In this document: in pieces, positions 24,983 through 34,368 of the stretch
How the letters are laid out: every line of letters begins with the position of its first letter
How positions within the stretch are numbered: position 1 is the stretch's first letter
Source of the DNA: Candidatus Nitrosotenuis cloacae
GTDB lineage: Archaea; Thermoproteota; Nitrososphaeria; Nitrososphaerales; Nitrosopumilaceae
Length of the DNA stretch: 64,000 nucleotides
Direction: 5' to 3'
NCBI RefSeq assembly: GCF_000955905.1
Contig: NZ_CP011097.1
Location: 124,001-188,000 of the forward strand
Made by a program: the position numbers and the translations under genes
The notes under the pieces: generated by a model
The model's database searches: none
What the model was told of the DNA's origin: nothing
The model's input: only the letters and a program-made list of their open reading frames with translations

Positions 24983-26038
24983 TTATTTACTTAATATTTT
25001 GTTTTTAGCTTTTTGACTGAGAATTACTAATAGCGAATTGAAAATGCGACTTCCAAAACCATCACTCACATTTTTTGGAATAAAGATTTCATCTGGAAAT
25101 GATTTAATCAATTCCGTATCTGGAATTATCTTCTTAGCTTCTAATTCCTGATATTTTTCTACAATGTATTGTTTGTTCTTAATTATGTCAAGCTCAGCTC
25201 TGATCTTTGCACCAAGAAACCCTTTTGATATATAAAATATCCAAACCATAAGTTCTGTCTGTCTCAAATACGGAAGCATCTTTTTGTATGTATTTCTAGA
25301 ATAATGTGTCAAAAGACAATACCTTCTATTCCTTTCAAGCCAGAAAAACTTCTTTGAGCTCCATTTCAGACTATAGCTCTCGGCGTGATATATCGTAGCA
25401 AGTGGAACATAATATGATCTTATTCCTAATTGAGCAGCCCTCCAACCCAAATCAAGATCATCGTGATACAAAAACAAAAATGAATCAAACAATCCAATTT
25501 TTTTTATAACTTGTTGCGAAGTAAAAAGGCAGGTACCTGAAGCATATCCTATTCGTTCTATTTCCTTTTGCTGATGGATATCAGGAATTCCTTTATCTCT
25601 TGCAAATCCAAACCCAAAAAGATGTATCATGTTACCAGTGCTTTGCAAAATATTTTCCTCATACAATGAAATTATCTTTGGCTGATAGAGTCCCTCACCA
25701 TGTTTTCTGTAAGCCGAAATAAGCTCTATTATCCAATTGTGATCTACTGTAGTGTCTGGATTGAGAATTACAATAAACTCTCCACTAGCCTCTCGTATCC
25801 CAACATTATTTCCTTCACAATATCCTAAATTTTGTTTGTTTTCAATTAATTTGATCTTGTCAAATTTTTCCTTGCATTTTTTGTGACTTTGGTCTTTTGA
25901 TGCATTATCGACAACAATTACTTCTATGTTATCATATGCTGTTCTGAAAACTGATTCTAAACAATTAAGCAACAATTCTCCTGCATTATAATTTAAAATT
26001 ATGATGCTTACTTTAGGATTAAACAATTTGTCTATCAA
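24983..26038 (-). CDS. GT2 family glycosyltransferase
   Basis: A 351-aa GT-A fold transferase similar to rhamnosyltransferases. It has VSIIILNYNAGELLLNCLES at the N-terminus, VIVVDNASKDQS, the donor-binding GEFIVILNPDTTVDHNW and the acceptor-side YHDDLDLGWRAAQLG (an ED-x-D-like motif). The frame extends further upstream to 26128, but that part overlaps the RmlA-type gene and is not family-like; the TTG at 26038 starts 8 bp after that gene's stop and is the best candidate. It is part of a dTDP-sugar unit (28121 to 24983), which suggests a dTDP-6-deoxyhexose donor. Confidence 0.8.
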   Translation of the reverse strand: MIDKLFNPKVSIIILNYNAGELLLNCLESVFRTAYDNIEVIVVDNASKDQSHKKCKEKFDKIKLIENKQNLGYCEGNNVGIREASGEFIVILNPDTTVDHNWIIELISAYRKHGEGLYQPKIISLYEENILQSTGNMIHLFGFGFARDKGIPDIHQQKEIERIGYASGTCLFTSQQVIKKIGLFDSFLFLYHDDLDLGWRAAQLGIRSYYVPLATIYHAESYSLKWSSKKFFWLERNRRYCLLTHYSRNTYKKMLPYLRQTELMVWIFYISKGFLGAKIRAELDIIKNKQYIVEKYQELEAKKIIPDTELIKSFPDEIFIPKNVSDGFGSRIFNSLLVILSQKAKNKILSK

Positions 26039-26045
26039 TTCACAA

Positions 26046-27107
26046 CTAGAGAGAAATCTTCGTTCCCTCTCCCAACAAAAACACTTTGTTTGGAGAACTT
26101 GATCTTGTAATTTCAGAATTAAACGCAATTATGCTGTCTTTGATGATAAAATCCCCATCAATAGTACAACTTGACATGATTATTGAGTTTTCAATATGAC
26201 AATTAGACAGCTTTGTGTTATCCCCTATACTTGTATTGGACCCAATGTTGGCATTAGGGCCAATCTGACAGTCCTTACCAATTATTACGGGGCCAGTTAA
26301 CTTGGAACCGTTTTTGATTGTGGTTCCAGAGCCAATCATGACATTTCCAGTTATGATTACATCCTCTTCTTCTTTACCTTCAAAATATGGCTTCATATCA
26401 CTTAGTATGACCTGATTCGCGTGTATGATATCCTGTGGAGTACCAGTATCTTTCCAGTAATCTGTTACCATATTGTAAATTATCTTGTATTCCTCTTGTA
26501 AGAGCATTTGAAGTGCATCTGTTATCTCATATTCATTTCTCCACGATGGTTTTAGTCTATCAATGATATCAAATATTGTGGGTGTAAGAAGATAGATACC
26601 AGTCACCGCAAGATTTGTTGGAGGATCTTTTGGCTTTTCTATTATTTTTTTTATGACACCATCTTTGATATCAGCTATTCCAAATTGTGTAGGATTGCTC
26701 ACTTCGCATAGCAAAATTGATGCACTAGCATCCGAGTCTTTGAATCTTTGGATATACTCCGTAATACTTTTTTTAAGAATATTGTCTCCTAAAAATACGA
26801 CAAACTTTTCACCATTTACAAATTCTTTACAAAGTCTTATTGCCTGTGCAATTCCACGTGGTGCGTCTTGAGAAATATATGTTAATTTTACACCAAATCT
26901 TTCACCATTACCGTAATATTCTTGGACTTTGTTTGAACCAGTACCACCAATAATTATCGCAATATCTGTGATGCCTGCATCTTTTAATGACTCTAGACAA
27001 TACTGTGACATTGGTTTGTTTGCAATTGGCAGTAATTGTTTCGGACCAGTATGTGTAAGTGGCCTTAATCTGGTGCCGTGGCCGCCATGTAAAATTATTC
27101 CTTTCAA
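26046..27107 (-). CDS. rmlA: glucose-1-phosphate thymidylyltransferase, long archaeal form
   Basis: A 353-aa sugar nucleotidyltransferase with an added C-terminal hexapeptide beta-helix. It forms dTDP-glucose (or another NDP-sugar) from glucose-1-phosphate. The nucleotide loop GGHGTRLRPLT (8-18) and KQLLPIANKP are intact, as is FLGDNIL (metal/dNTP region). The second half has VMIGSGTTIKNGSKLTGPVI repeats. Long forms of RmlA are common in archaea, and the next gene is a clear dTDP-glucose 4,6-dehydratase, so thymidylyltransferase is favoured over GlmU-type or UTP-dependent activity. The start is ATG; the intergenic gap to rmlB is 30 bp. Confidence 0.85.
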   Translation of the reverse strand: MKGIILHGGHGTRLRPLTHTGPKQLLPIANKPMSQYCLESLKDAGITDIAIIIGGTGSNKVQEYYGNGERFGVKLTYISQDAPRGIAQAIRLCKEFVNGEKFVVFLGDNILKKSITEYIQRFKDSDASASILLCEVSNPTQFGIADIKDGVIKKIIEKPKDPPTNLAVTGIYLLTPTIFDIIDRLKPSWRNEYEITDALQMLLQEEYKIIYNMVTDYWKDTGTPQDIIHANQVILSDMKPYFEGKEEEDVIITGNVMIGSGTTIKNGSKLTGPVIIGKDCQIGPNANIGSNTSIGDNTKLSNCHIENSIIMSSCTIDGDFIIKDSIIAFNSEITRSSSPNKVFLLGEGTKISL

Positions 27108-27137
27108 TTAATCAATTCGTTCTTATTTTTTATTATC

Positions 27138-28121
27138 TTATCTAGTTTTCCAAGGTATTGTAAACGCCTCATTTTTGATGTGCCTGCGCCATTCTTTGTT
27201 TTGTTGGTACCACTCTATAGTTTGCTCTAAACCATCTTCAAATTTGTGAATAGGCCGCCATGATAACTTCCTTCGTATTTTGTTTGAATTGAGACTGTAT
27301 CTAAAATCATGACCTGGCCTATCTGAAGTAAACTCGATCAGGTTCTCTGATTTTTCCATTATCTTCAAAATTTTTTTCACAATTTTCAGATTATCTGCTT
27401 CATTGTTTGCAGAGATATTGTAAGATTCACCTCTTTTCCCTTCAAATAAAACCCTGAAAATCGCATCACAATGATCTTGAACAAAAATCCAATCTCTAAT
27501 ATTTTTTCCAGTTCCATAAATTGGGATTTTTTTATTTTGTTCTGCTAGCAGTATTGTTTTTGGAATGAGTTTTTCAGGTGATTGTCTTGGGCCATAATTG
27601 TTAGTACATCGTGTTGTTATTACATCCGAATCATATGTGATGAAATACGAATTTACAAGATTCTCAGCTGCTGCCTTTGACGCGGCGTATGGGCTTGATG
27701 GATTGTATGGATATCTTTCTGTAGCGTTGGCTGATTTGAGGCTACCAAAAACTTCATCCGTGGATATTTGAATTAGTTTTTTCCTATGCCTTCGTACTGC
27801 TTCTAGTAATGTGTATGTTCCGTAGATATTTGAATCAATAAATGGTTGAGGATCAGAAATGCTTCTATCTACATGAGATTCTGCAGCAAAGTTGACTATT
27901 GCATCTATGTCTGAGGCAAGTTTATCAACTAGTTTTTTGTTGGTGATATTTCCCTTAATGTATCTGTATCTAGCATTGTTTTTTACTTGTTTTAGATTCT
28001 GTACATTTGAGCCTGGTAAACCAGCATCAATATTTGTTATTCTGAGTTTTGGATTTCTTAATGCATGTAGGATAAAATTACTACCAATAAAACCTAGGCC
28101 GCCAGTAACGAGAATCTTCAC
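27138..28121 (-). CDS. rmlB: dTDP-glucose 4,6-dehydratase
   Basis: A 327-aa extended SDR converting dTDP-glucose to dTDP-4-dehydro-6-deoxyglucose. Diagnostic sites: GGLGFIGSN (7-15), AAESHVDRSI (79-88), the catalytic Thr121-Asp122-Glu123 in STDEVFG, and Tyr145-x3-Lys149 (YAASK). NNYGPRQSPEKLIP and GKNIRDWIFVQDH are also typical of RmlB. The start is GTG. It is first in the minus-strand unit rmlB-rmlA-GT2 and divergent from the cupin gene, so the cupin probably acts on its product. Confidence 0.92.
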   Translation of the reverse strand: MKILVTGGLGFIGSNFILHALRNPKLRITNIDAGLPGSNVQNLKQVKNNARYRYIKGNITNKKLVDKLASDIDAIVNFAAESHVDRSISDPQPFIDSNIYGTYTLLEAVRRHRKKLIQISTDEVFGSLKSANATERYPYNPSSPYAASKAAAENLVNSYFITYDSDVITTRCTNNYGPRQSPEKLIPKTILLAEQNKKIPIYGTGKNIRDWIFVQDHCDAIFRVLFEGKRGESYNISANNEADNLKIVKKILKIMEKSENLIEFTSDRPGHDFRYSLNSNKIRRKLSWRPIHKFEDGLEQTIEWYQQNKEWRRHIKNEAFTIPWKTR

Positions 28122-28216
28122 AGATACAACTCCATGTTCTTTACAATAAATGAATATTTGTATATCTTGTGTAGGATTGGTAGTGAATTTTTATATCATG
28201 TTTAATTTGTACAATT

Positions 28217-28669
28217 GTGCAAGATAATACGATTCAATACATCAAGCTAGAAAAACATGACACTAAGGACATACATGATGGTCACATCAATGGATCTCTA
28301 ACTGTGATCTGGAGAGATTGGGATAAACCACTTGGAGTTGAACCAAAAATGGTCTATGTTTCATCAGTAAATCCGAGAGAGATTAAAGGACCCCATCTTC
28401 ACACAAAAAGAGACAGCTATTTTGTGTGCATTAGAGGTAAAGTTGTATTCATTGCAAAAGACATGGATGGAAAATATCATGAAATTGAGTCTAGTGAAGA
28501 TGAGCCTGTCTTGATACAAATACCAAAAAATTATCCTTCAGCACACATCAATGTATCTGATAAAATAGCTACAGTACTCACATTGGCAAATCCTGCATGG
28601 AGGCCAAATGATAATGAAATGGTAAATGTTGATTTTGATGATTATGATTGGAAAAAATGGAAAATATAA
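28217..28669 (+). CDS. cupin-fold sugar-nucleotide epimerase/isomerase (RmlC-related)
   Basis: A 150-aa cupin protein related to dTDP-4-dehydrorhamnose 3,5-epimerase-like enzymes. It carries the HLHTKRDSYF metal- or substrate-type cupin box (about 61-70), CIRGKVVFIAKD, and IPKNYPSAHINVSD (the second box with His). It is shorter than RmlC (about 180 aa) and could equally be a 3,4-ketoisomerase of the FdtA kind. It is divergent from rmlB with a 95-bp shared promoter region, supporting a role on dTDP-4-keto-6-deoxyglucose. The start is GTG. No RmlD partner lies next to it; an RmlD-like protein is at 30936. Confidence 0.7.
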   Translation: MQDNTIQYIKLEKHDTKDIHDGHINGSLTVIWRDWDKPLGVEPKMVYVSSVNPREIKGPHLHTKRDSYFVCIRGKVVFIAKDMDGKYHEIESSEDEPVLIQIPKNYPSAHINVSDKIATVLTLANPAWRPNDNEMVNVDFDDYDWKKWKI

Positions 28670-28729
28670 CCAAGTTTTCCAAAATTATCTATTAAAGAAC
28701 CGTATTTTGTTATGATGATGTGTTTATAG

Positions 28730-29608
28730 TTAATTTCGCTCTCGGACAACACTTACTGTTGAATAGAGTATTATGGATGTCATGATACAGAGTGTTCCTA
28801 GTATTAAACCTCCAATTCCGATTAGTGCAACATTTGTGATAATTTGTCTACTTTCAGAAAAAATCTGTAAAGTCCATACTGTAAAAAAAATTCCTATGCT
28901 AAATAAGATGAAGCCTGGAATGCCGTAAAAAGATAATGGCCTCTCTATTGACACATATTTCATAGTGCTTAGAATCACTGATGTTCCATGAGTCACTGGA
29001 TTGTGAGTTGAAGTATCGCCTTCATATAGAATAACAATTGGAACTTCAATTATTCTAAAATTCATCTTTTTTGCCTTTATTAATATCTCAGTTGAAATTC
29101 CCATTCCAAAATCTGATGGATTGATCTCTTCTAACACTTTATTATTGTAAGCTCTGAATCCACTTTGAGAATCAGATATTTTCAAACCAGTAGCAACATT
29201 GGCAAGATTGGTGATTATTTTTATTCCAGCCTTTCTATATTTTGGCACATTAGAATCATTATGTAAAAAACGTGAGCCAATAACTATGTCTGCACTTTTT
29301 TCTTTTAAAGGTTGTAAAACCAAATCAATGTCTTCTATTCTATGTTGACCATCTGCATCAAATGTTACAAGTGCATCTATTTTTAATTCACGAGCTTTTA
29401 GAAAAATCGATCTTATTGCTGCTCCATAACCAGAATTTTTTTTATGTGTAATTACAGTTGCACCTAATTCGTTTGCAATACTTCCTGTTAAATCTGATGA
29501 ACCGTCATCACAAACTATGATGGTTTCATATTTTTTCTTTAATTTTAAAATTATTGCTGCTATTGATTTTTCTTCATTATATGCAGGAATTCCAATTGCA
29601 ATATTCAA
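28730..29608 (-). CDS. DPM1-like GT2 glycosyltransferase with two C-terminal membrane helices
   Basis: A 292-aa dolichol-phosphate mannosyl/glucosyltransferase-type enzyme. The catalytic domain has IPAYNEEKSIAAII, VCDDGSSDLTG, the DADGQH donor motif (about 104-109) and SQSGFRAYN. Two hydrophobic segments follow (about 223-247 and 258-284). Such enzymes charge dolichyl phosphate with one sugar on the cytoplasmic face, which then serves GT39-type transferases outside; the PMT/ArnT-like protein at 37361 could be its user. The start is TTG. The upstream 253-bp gap holds a hairpin (29718-29760). Confidence 0.82.
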   Translation of the reverse strand: MNIAIGIPAYNEEKSIAAIILKLKKKYETIIVCDDGSSDLTGSIANELGATVITHKKNSGYGAAIRSIFLKARELKIDALVTFDADGQHRIEDIDLVLQPLKEKSADIVIGSRFLHNDSNVPKYRKAGIKIITNLANVATGLKISDSQSGFRAYNNKVLEEINPSDFGMGISTEILIKAKKMNFRIIEVPIVILYEGDTSTHNPVTHGTSVILSTMKYVSIERPLSFYGIPGFILFSIGIFFTVWTLQIFSESRQIITNVALIGIGGLILGTLCIMTSIILYSTVSVVRERN

Positions 29609-29717
29609 TTATTTTCATTTTTATTGATCGCTATTAAAATTAATCCATAGATTAACGCATATACGGTTTCTAAAATCAATAATCACACTGCTTGTATTTT
29701 CTGCATCATTATAATAG

Positions 29718-29760
29718 AGATTTATCTGTAAAAATCAAAAATTCCTATCAAGATAAATCT
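29718..29760. repeat. perfect 10-bp inverted repeat (hairpin)
   Basis: AGATTTATCT (29718-29727) and AGATAAATCT (29751-29760) are exact inverted copies separated by 23 bases. They lie in a 253-bp, very A+T-rich gap between two minus-strand GT2 genes. This could be an operator, an RNA hairpin at the 3' end of the upstream gene, or chance in A+T-rich DNA. Nothing else was seen in the gap. Confidence 0.4.
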
Positions 29761-29861
29761 TATTTAACAATTGTAAAATTCTTATAAAAAACAAATTATA
29801 AACACCATCAGATCTCTTTATAGCAATTTTGGTGCATACAATAATTTTACATAAAACTAAT

Positions 29862-30788
29862 TTACCAATACCTATCTTGCCCACATACAATTCTTTTACA
29901 CATTCTTAATAATTCAGAGATAATCCCAAATTCTGAAGTTATATTCAGTTTCGTAAAATACCCGCAATTCCTTAAAAATTCTTTTACTCCTAAATTTTTT
30001 ATGAACCAGATTGTAAATGGAAAATTGATAAATAAAATATCCATCGAACTAAAACCAATTTTTTTCATATATTGAATAGTTGATGTTGATTTAACACTGA
30101 CTTCTTTATAGATAAACGCATCACTGACAACCTCTAAATCTCCTTCTTTTATTACATTCAAGATACATGCTAGAGCCCATCGCCACATTCGATTATTTTT
30201 ATAATTTTCAAAAGTATTGGCCTTTTGTATTTTATCTGTTCTATAAACACCATAAATAATTCCACCCATATTATAATTTAAATAAAATTTTATTTTTTCT
30301 CTTATGTCGCCATTAATGGGGTGTACATATTGAAATTTCTTGGAGTTTTCTATAACTACAATTTCTATCTTATTTGTTAATGGATCTTTAATTCTATTAA
30401 ACATCTTCATTTCTCCTATGCTGCCAACAACATTTTCATTATTTTCTAAGACATCGATATTTTTTTCTAAAAAGCTATGACTCCAAATATCATCCACTGC
30501 AGCCCATACGAAATATTTTGTTTCAGCTTTTTCTAAAAGAAAATTGAAATTCCAATAAGGTCCTCTATTTTTCTCATGACGAAAATAAATGATCTTCTTA
30601 TCGATTTTAGAAATCTTTTCACAAATTTCCTGTGTTTTGTCATTAGAACCATTATCTGAAATCATCAAGATAAAATCTTGAAATGTTTGAGCAAGTATCT
30701 GTTCTATTCTTTCTTTTACAATTTCTTCTCCATTATAGACTAGTAGCCCTATGGTAAGTTTGGTTCTTTTATTATAAGGCAAATTCAT
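29862..30788 (-). CDS. GT2 family glycosyltransferase
   Basis: A 308-aa GT-A fold transferase with LTIGLLVYNGEEIVKERIEQ, MISDNGSNDKTQEI and the acidic WAAVDDIWSHSF donor region. The C-terminal half is Lys/Ile-rich and lacks membrane anchors. The start is ATG, with a TATA-like TTTATAA about 25-30 bp upstream. It lies downstream of the CDP-sugar operon on the same strand, so it may use that sugar. Its composition is strongly A+T-rich. Confidence 0.82.
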   Translation of the reverse strand: MNLPYNKRTKLTIGLLVYNGEEIVKERIEQILAQTFQDFILMISDNGSNDKTQEICEKISKIDKKIIYFRHEKNRGPYWNFNFLLEKAETKYFVWAAVDDIWSHSFLEKNIDVLENNENVVGSIGEMKMFNRIKDPLTNKIEIVVIENSKKFQYVHPINGDIREKIKFYLNYNMGGIIYGVYRTDKIQKANTFENYKNNRMWRWALACILNVIKEGDLEVVSDAFIYKEVSVKSTSTIQYMKKIGFSSMDILFINFPFTIWFIKNLGVKEFLRNCGYFTKLNITSEFGIISELLRMCKRIVCGQDRYW

Positions 30789-30935
30789 AATACCGATATT
30801 ATTAGATCTGTATTATAAAACCCAGAGTAAAAATTACTACCAGATTAATTTTATTTTAAATTTTAGGCAGAAACATGTTAGAATTACATTTATTCTGTGA
30901 AATGATCTAGTCACACCATACAATCATCTATAAAT

Positions 30936-31832
30936 TCAAGTCTTTCTAATGCTATTCATATTTTTCAATCCTTCCTCAACTCCGCTCATACTAATCCCAA
31001 ATTTTTGAAGTAACTTGTGATTAACAAGCTTAACGTTTGATCTTTTCGCAGGCAAATTCAATTCATCTGAATTAATAGGTTTGATTAATTCTTGATTTAA
31101 ACCAAAAATTCTTGCAGTTTCAAGTGCCCATTCATATCTATTAATAAAATCTGAACCTACTACATGAAAAATTCCATCTGCTTTATCACATAATTCAAAA
31201 ACAACACGTACAAAATCTGGTACGTAAGTAGGAGTGTTATGCCAGTCAACTACCTCGTTTAATGTCTTTTGTGAGCCTAATGTTTCTAAAACCCTTAACA
31301 CTGAATTAGTATGCTGCCACTTCTCTATCCAACAGTATGGCTGATCTGTACGTAAGATCAAATATGGCAAGCCTGATGTTTTTACGTATTCTTCACCTTT
31401 AGCTTTCGTTACTCCATAATGCGAGAGAGGCGAAACGCATTCATTCTCTTCATACTCTTTTTTTCTGCCATCAAATACCGCGGAAGTTGAAATGTAAATT
31501 ATTTTACTTCTCGAAATTGTTGCTCCCTCGATGACATTTTTGATACCGTTTACATTGACAAGATCTGCTAAATCTCTGTTGATCTCACACAAATCAACAT
31601 TGGTAATGGCAGTGGTGTGAACTATGATATCTGGTTTCATATCAGAAATAAATTTCACTGTTGGTGTTTTCTCTGTTATATCTAAATAATACCCGCCGTC
31701 TATTGGAAGATGGTTTTTTAAATAAGTAAACTTGATGTCAATGTTTTTTTCTTTAAAATATCTGACTAATTTGGACCCTATTACCCCAGTTCCTCCAACT
31801 ATTAACACTCTCAATAATTGATAATTACTCAA
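30936..31832 (-). CDS. RmlD-like NDP-4-keto-sugar reductase (SDR)
   Basis: A 298-aa SDR of the RmlD_sub_bind type. GGTGVIG (13-19), STSAVFDG (115-122, cf. STDYVFDG of RmlD), SPLSHYGVTK with Tyr139 and Lys143, and LRTDQPY are visible. It should reduce the 4-keto group of an NDP-6-deoxy-hexulose. It is last of the CDP-glucose operon (36203 to 30936), so its likely substrate is the CDP-linked, C-methylated 4-keto sugar rather than dTDP-4-dehydrorhamnose. The start is TTG at 31832; a second TTG six codons later is possible. Confidence 0.8.
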   Translation of the reverse strand: MSNYQLLRVLIVGGTGVIGSKLVRYFKEKNIDIKFTYLKNHLPIDGGYYLDITEKTPTVKFISDMKPDIIVHTTAITNVDLCEINRDLADLVNVNGIKNVIEGATISRSKIIYISTSAVFDGRKKEYEENECVSPLSHYGVTKAKGEEYVKTSGLPYLILRTDQPYCWIEKWQHTNSVLRVLETLGSQKTLNEVVDWHNTPTYVPDFVRVVFELCDKADGIFHVVGSDFINRYEWALETARIFGLNQELIKPINSDELNLPAKRSNVKLVNHKLLQKFGISMSGVEEGLKNMNSIRKT

Positions 31833-31868
31833 TGAATTGATAATCTTAGCGTATTTTAAGAATCGTAA

Positions 31869-32606
31869 CTATTTGATACGTTTTAGATAACCGTCAGGCG
31901 CTGCAGTAATAGCTAACTTATTTGTAATCTCACTATCTATTCTGAATTGTCTATTATTTTTCAGAAATTCAATCAAAGCTGATTTGGGATTATTGAATTT
32001 TTTCCATGGGCGATTAGCAAAATAACGCTGTGGTAAATCTGCAACAACCGTATCAAAAACCACCAGATAACTATTCTTGGTTACGATTGGAGAGTAGAAT
32101 TCCAATTCCTTTAACACATGATCATGTGTGTGATTTGAATCGAGAACAACCATGATGTTTTTTTTACCTCTAGCTGCACTATAGACATCTTTAACTGTCT
32201 TTTCGTCTATGGATGAACCTTCAATCATGTTTATTCTCTTGGATAGTGGATGTTTCTCAATCTCCTTTCTATTATGTGATCTTATGTCAACATCGATTCC
32301 TAATACGCTACCTTTGCCAATTAATTCTAGTAATGATGCAAAGAAAATCAATGATCCGCCCCTAGCTATTCCGGTCTCAATTATAAGATCGGGTTTGATA
32401 TTCCATACAATCTCTTGCAATGCAACGATATCTTGTGGATATTGTATGATCGGACGACCGAGCCATCTAAAATGATAAGAATACTCATGCTTGTAAGTCT
32501 GTGAAAACCACTTTTTTGAAGTGGCTTTTACTTTTTTGTCTAATGCCATGATCTTTATTTTTCTCTGATTTCTTAACTCAAAATTCCTGTCATTCATTTT
32601 AATCAC
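31869..32606 (-). CDS. CmcI/cephalosporin-hydroxylase-like SAM methyltransferase
   Basis: A 245-aa protein of the CmcI family, SAM- and metal-dependent O-methyltransferases or hydroxylase partners often found in sugar operons. It has GRPIIQYPQDIVALQEIVW, the SAM site ETGIARGGSLIFFASLLE (about 77-94), LGIDVDIRSHNR, IEGSSIDEKTV and the acidic VVLDSNHTHDHVL. The start overlaps the epimerase stop as ATGA. In bacterial CDP-sugar clusters a CmcI homologue accompanies RfbF/RfbG and a C-methyltransferase, so it probably O-methylates the same sugar. The substrate is unproven. Confidence 0.78.
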   Translation of the reverse strand: MIKMNDRNFELRNQRKIKIMALDKKVKATSKKWFSQTYKHEYSYHFRWLGRPIIQYPQDIVALQEIVWNIKPDLIIETGIARGGSLIFFASLLELIGKGSVLGIDVDIRSHNRKEIEKHPLSKRINMIEGSSIDEKTVKDVYSAARGKKNIMVVLDSNHTHDHVLKELEFYSPIVTKNSYLVVFDTVVADLPQRYFANRPWKKFNNPKSALIEFLKNNRQFRIDSEITNKLAITAAPDGYLKRIK

Positions 32607-33130
32607 TTAAAATCGCCATAAGTCTGGTCTCTTTTAGAAATTATTGAGGGGTTTAAAGGCCAATCTATTTTAAATGACCCATCATCCCATCTTATTCCTC
32701 GAGCATGTTTTGGCATAAAAAATTCTGATATTTGATAAAAAACTTCCGTATTGTCTTCTAATGTTTGAAATCCGTGAGCAAATCCTTTTGGAACATAGAT
32801 CATTCTGTATTCGTTCGCGTCAAGTTCAATCCCAATCCACTTCTTATATGTGGGTGATTCTGGCCGTATGTCAATTATCACATCAAACATTTTGCCTCTG
32901 ACACAGCGAATGATCTTGTCCTCCTCATATGGCTTCTCTTGATAGTGAATGCCTCTAAGCGTTCCTCTTCTCTTATTGTAAGAAATACTGCATTGTACAA
33001 TATTTGTGTTTAATCCAAGATTAGTAAATTCTTTGATATCCCAAACACGAGCAAAAAATCCTCGCTCGTCTTCAATCTTTTCCATGTCTATTACAAATAC
33101 GTCTTTAAGCGAAGTTTCAGAAAAAATCAT
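32603..33130 (-). CDS. RmlC-type 3,5-epimerase of the CDP-sugar operon
   Basis: A 175-aa RmlC-family cupin from ATG 33130. A 16-residue in-frame upstream extension would overlap the methyltransferase gene and is not family-like. It shows DERGFFARVWD (21-31), RGTLRGIHYQ (55-64) with the catalytic His62, CVRGKMFDVIIDIR and VPKGFAHGFQTLEDN. The stop of the upstream gene and this ATG share one base (TGATG), and its own stop overlaps the CmcI gene by 4 bp. It epimerises C3 and/or C5 of a 4-keto-6-deoxy sugar, here presumably CDP-linked. Confidence 0.87.
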   Translation of the reverse strand: MIFSETSLKDVFVIDMEKIEDERGFFARVWDIKEFTNLGLNTNIVQCSISYNKRRGTLRGIHYQEKPYEEDKIIRCVRGKMFDVIIDIRPESPTYKKWIGIELDANEYRMIYVPKGFAHGFQTLEDNTEVFYQISEFFMPKHARGIRWDDGSFKIDWPLNPSIISKRDQTYGDFK

Positions 33131-34362
33131 CAATAAATCTCCACTTTTGGTATGAATACAACAAATTTTCCATTCCATTCTTTAATGCGATTCATCTGTT
33201 GCATTATCTCATCTTTCAAATTCCATGGTAAAATAATTAGGTAATCTGGTTTGGTCTCAAAAACCATACTTGGATTCATGATTTGTATGTGAGTGCCTGG
33301 TAGAAACAGGCCTTGTTTGTGAGGGCTTTTATCAACAATATACTCAATAAACTCTTTACCAATTCCGCAATAATTTAACAATGTGTTTCCTTTTGCGGCA
33401 GCACCATAGCAAACTATCTTTTTATTTTCTTTTTTGGCATCATGAAAAAACTTTAGAATATCTTCTTTTATACAATTAATTCTGTTTGCAAAAGAAGAGT
33501 AAGTAAGAATGTCATCTAGTCCGTATTTTTTCTCTTTATCAATAATACTGTTGACGCTCTCTCTAATGGAAAACCTCTGGTTATCTGAATGTTTGAGATA
33601 AACTCTAAGTGATCCACCGTGAGTTGGAATCTCTTCTACATGAAAAATGGTCAGGCCATGCCTAGAAAATATCCTTTCTAACGAAAGAAGTGAAAAATAG
33701 GAAAAATGTTCATGGTATATTGTATCAAATTGATTGAATCTGATTAAATTCAGCAAATGAGGAAATTCTACTGTTATTATTCCGTCTTCTTTCAACACCT
33801 GTTTCATGCCTGAAACAAAATCATTTAGATCCGGGACGTGAGCCAACACATTATTTGCTATTACCAAGTCTGCCTTCTGATTCCTAGATACCATGTGCAT
33901 TGCAGTATCTACTCCGAAAAATTTTACTAACGTAGGTATGCCGCGTTCTTGAGCAATTTTAGCTACATTAGCAGCTGGTTCTATTCCTAAGACAGGAATG
34001 TTCCTATCTCTAAAATATTGTAATAGATACCCATCGTTACTTGCAATCTCTATCACAAAACTTTTGTCATTAAAACTAAATTCTTCTATAACTGAATTCA
34101 CATAATTCTCTGAATGCTTTAACCATGTATTAGAAAACGATGAAAAATAGGCATAATTAGTAAATATGTTTTCTGGCCTTTCGAATTCTGGAACCTGAAC
34201 CAAAAAACATTTGGAACAGAGATATGCAACAAGTGGGTATTTCGGTTCTTTTTTTTCAAGCATGTTGCTTTTTAAAAAAGAATTTGCAAGTGACACCACC
34301 CCAAGATCTGCAAAAACCTCTGATAATGAGGATTTGCAAAATCTACAGATATTTTCCGTCAT
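33130..34362 (-). CDS. NDP-4-keto-hexose C-methyltransferase (TylC3/Methyltransf_13-14 type)
   Basis: A 410-aa three-part methyltransferase: an N-terminal zinc site (Cys6-x2-Cys9 and Cys49-x2-Cys52), a SAM domain with VIEIASNDGYLLQYF (about 105-119) and NNVLAHVPD, and a C-terminal domain with VCYGAAAKGNTLLNY that resembles a putative sugar-binding Rossmann fold. The family adds a methyl to C3 (or C4) of NDP-4-keto-6-deoxy sugars, giving branched sugars. IYHEHFSYFS contains the conserved catalytic Tyr/His/Glu. It lies between rfbG and the epimerase with 1-bp coupling to the latter, so the substrate is likely CDP-4-keto-6-deoxyglucose. Confidence 0.88.
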   Translation of the reverse strand: MTENICRFCKSSLSEVFADLGVVSLANSFLKSNMLEKKEPKYPLVAYLCSKCFLVQVPEFERPENIFTNYAYFSSFSNTWLKHSENYVNSVIEEFSFNDKSFVIEIASNDGYLLQYFRDRNIPVLGIEPAANVAKIAQERGIPTLVKFFGVDTAMHMVSRNQKADLVIANNVLAHVPDLNDFVSGMKQVLKEDGIITVEFPHLLNLIRFNQFDTIYHEHFSYFSLLSLERIFSRHGLTIFHVEEIPTHGGSLRVYLKHSDNQRFSIRESVNSIIDKEKKYGLDDILTYSSFANRINCIKEDILKFFHDAKKENKKIVCYGAAAKGNTLLNYCGIGKEFIEYIVDKSPHKQGLFLPGTHIQIMNPSMVFETKPDYLIILPWNLKDEIMQQMNRIKEWNGKFVVFIPKVEIY

Positions 34363-34368
34363 AACGTA

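Noticed and set aside
26039-26128. Longer start for the GT2 gene at 24983
   Set aside because: The added 30 residues overlap the RmlA-type coding region, while the GT-A domain starts only after the TTG at 26038.
26046-27107. Reading the long RmlA as a GlmU-type bifunctional enzyme
   Set aside because: Its beta-helix part is short and lacks a clear acetyltransferase site, and it is paired with a diagnostic dTDP-glucose dehydratase.
33131-33178. Upstream start for the RmlC-type epimerase
   Set aside because: It would overlap the C-methyltransferase; ATG 33130 makes a coupled TGATG junction and fits the family.
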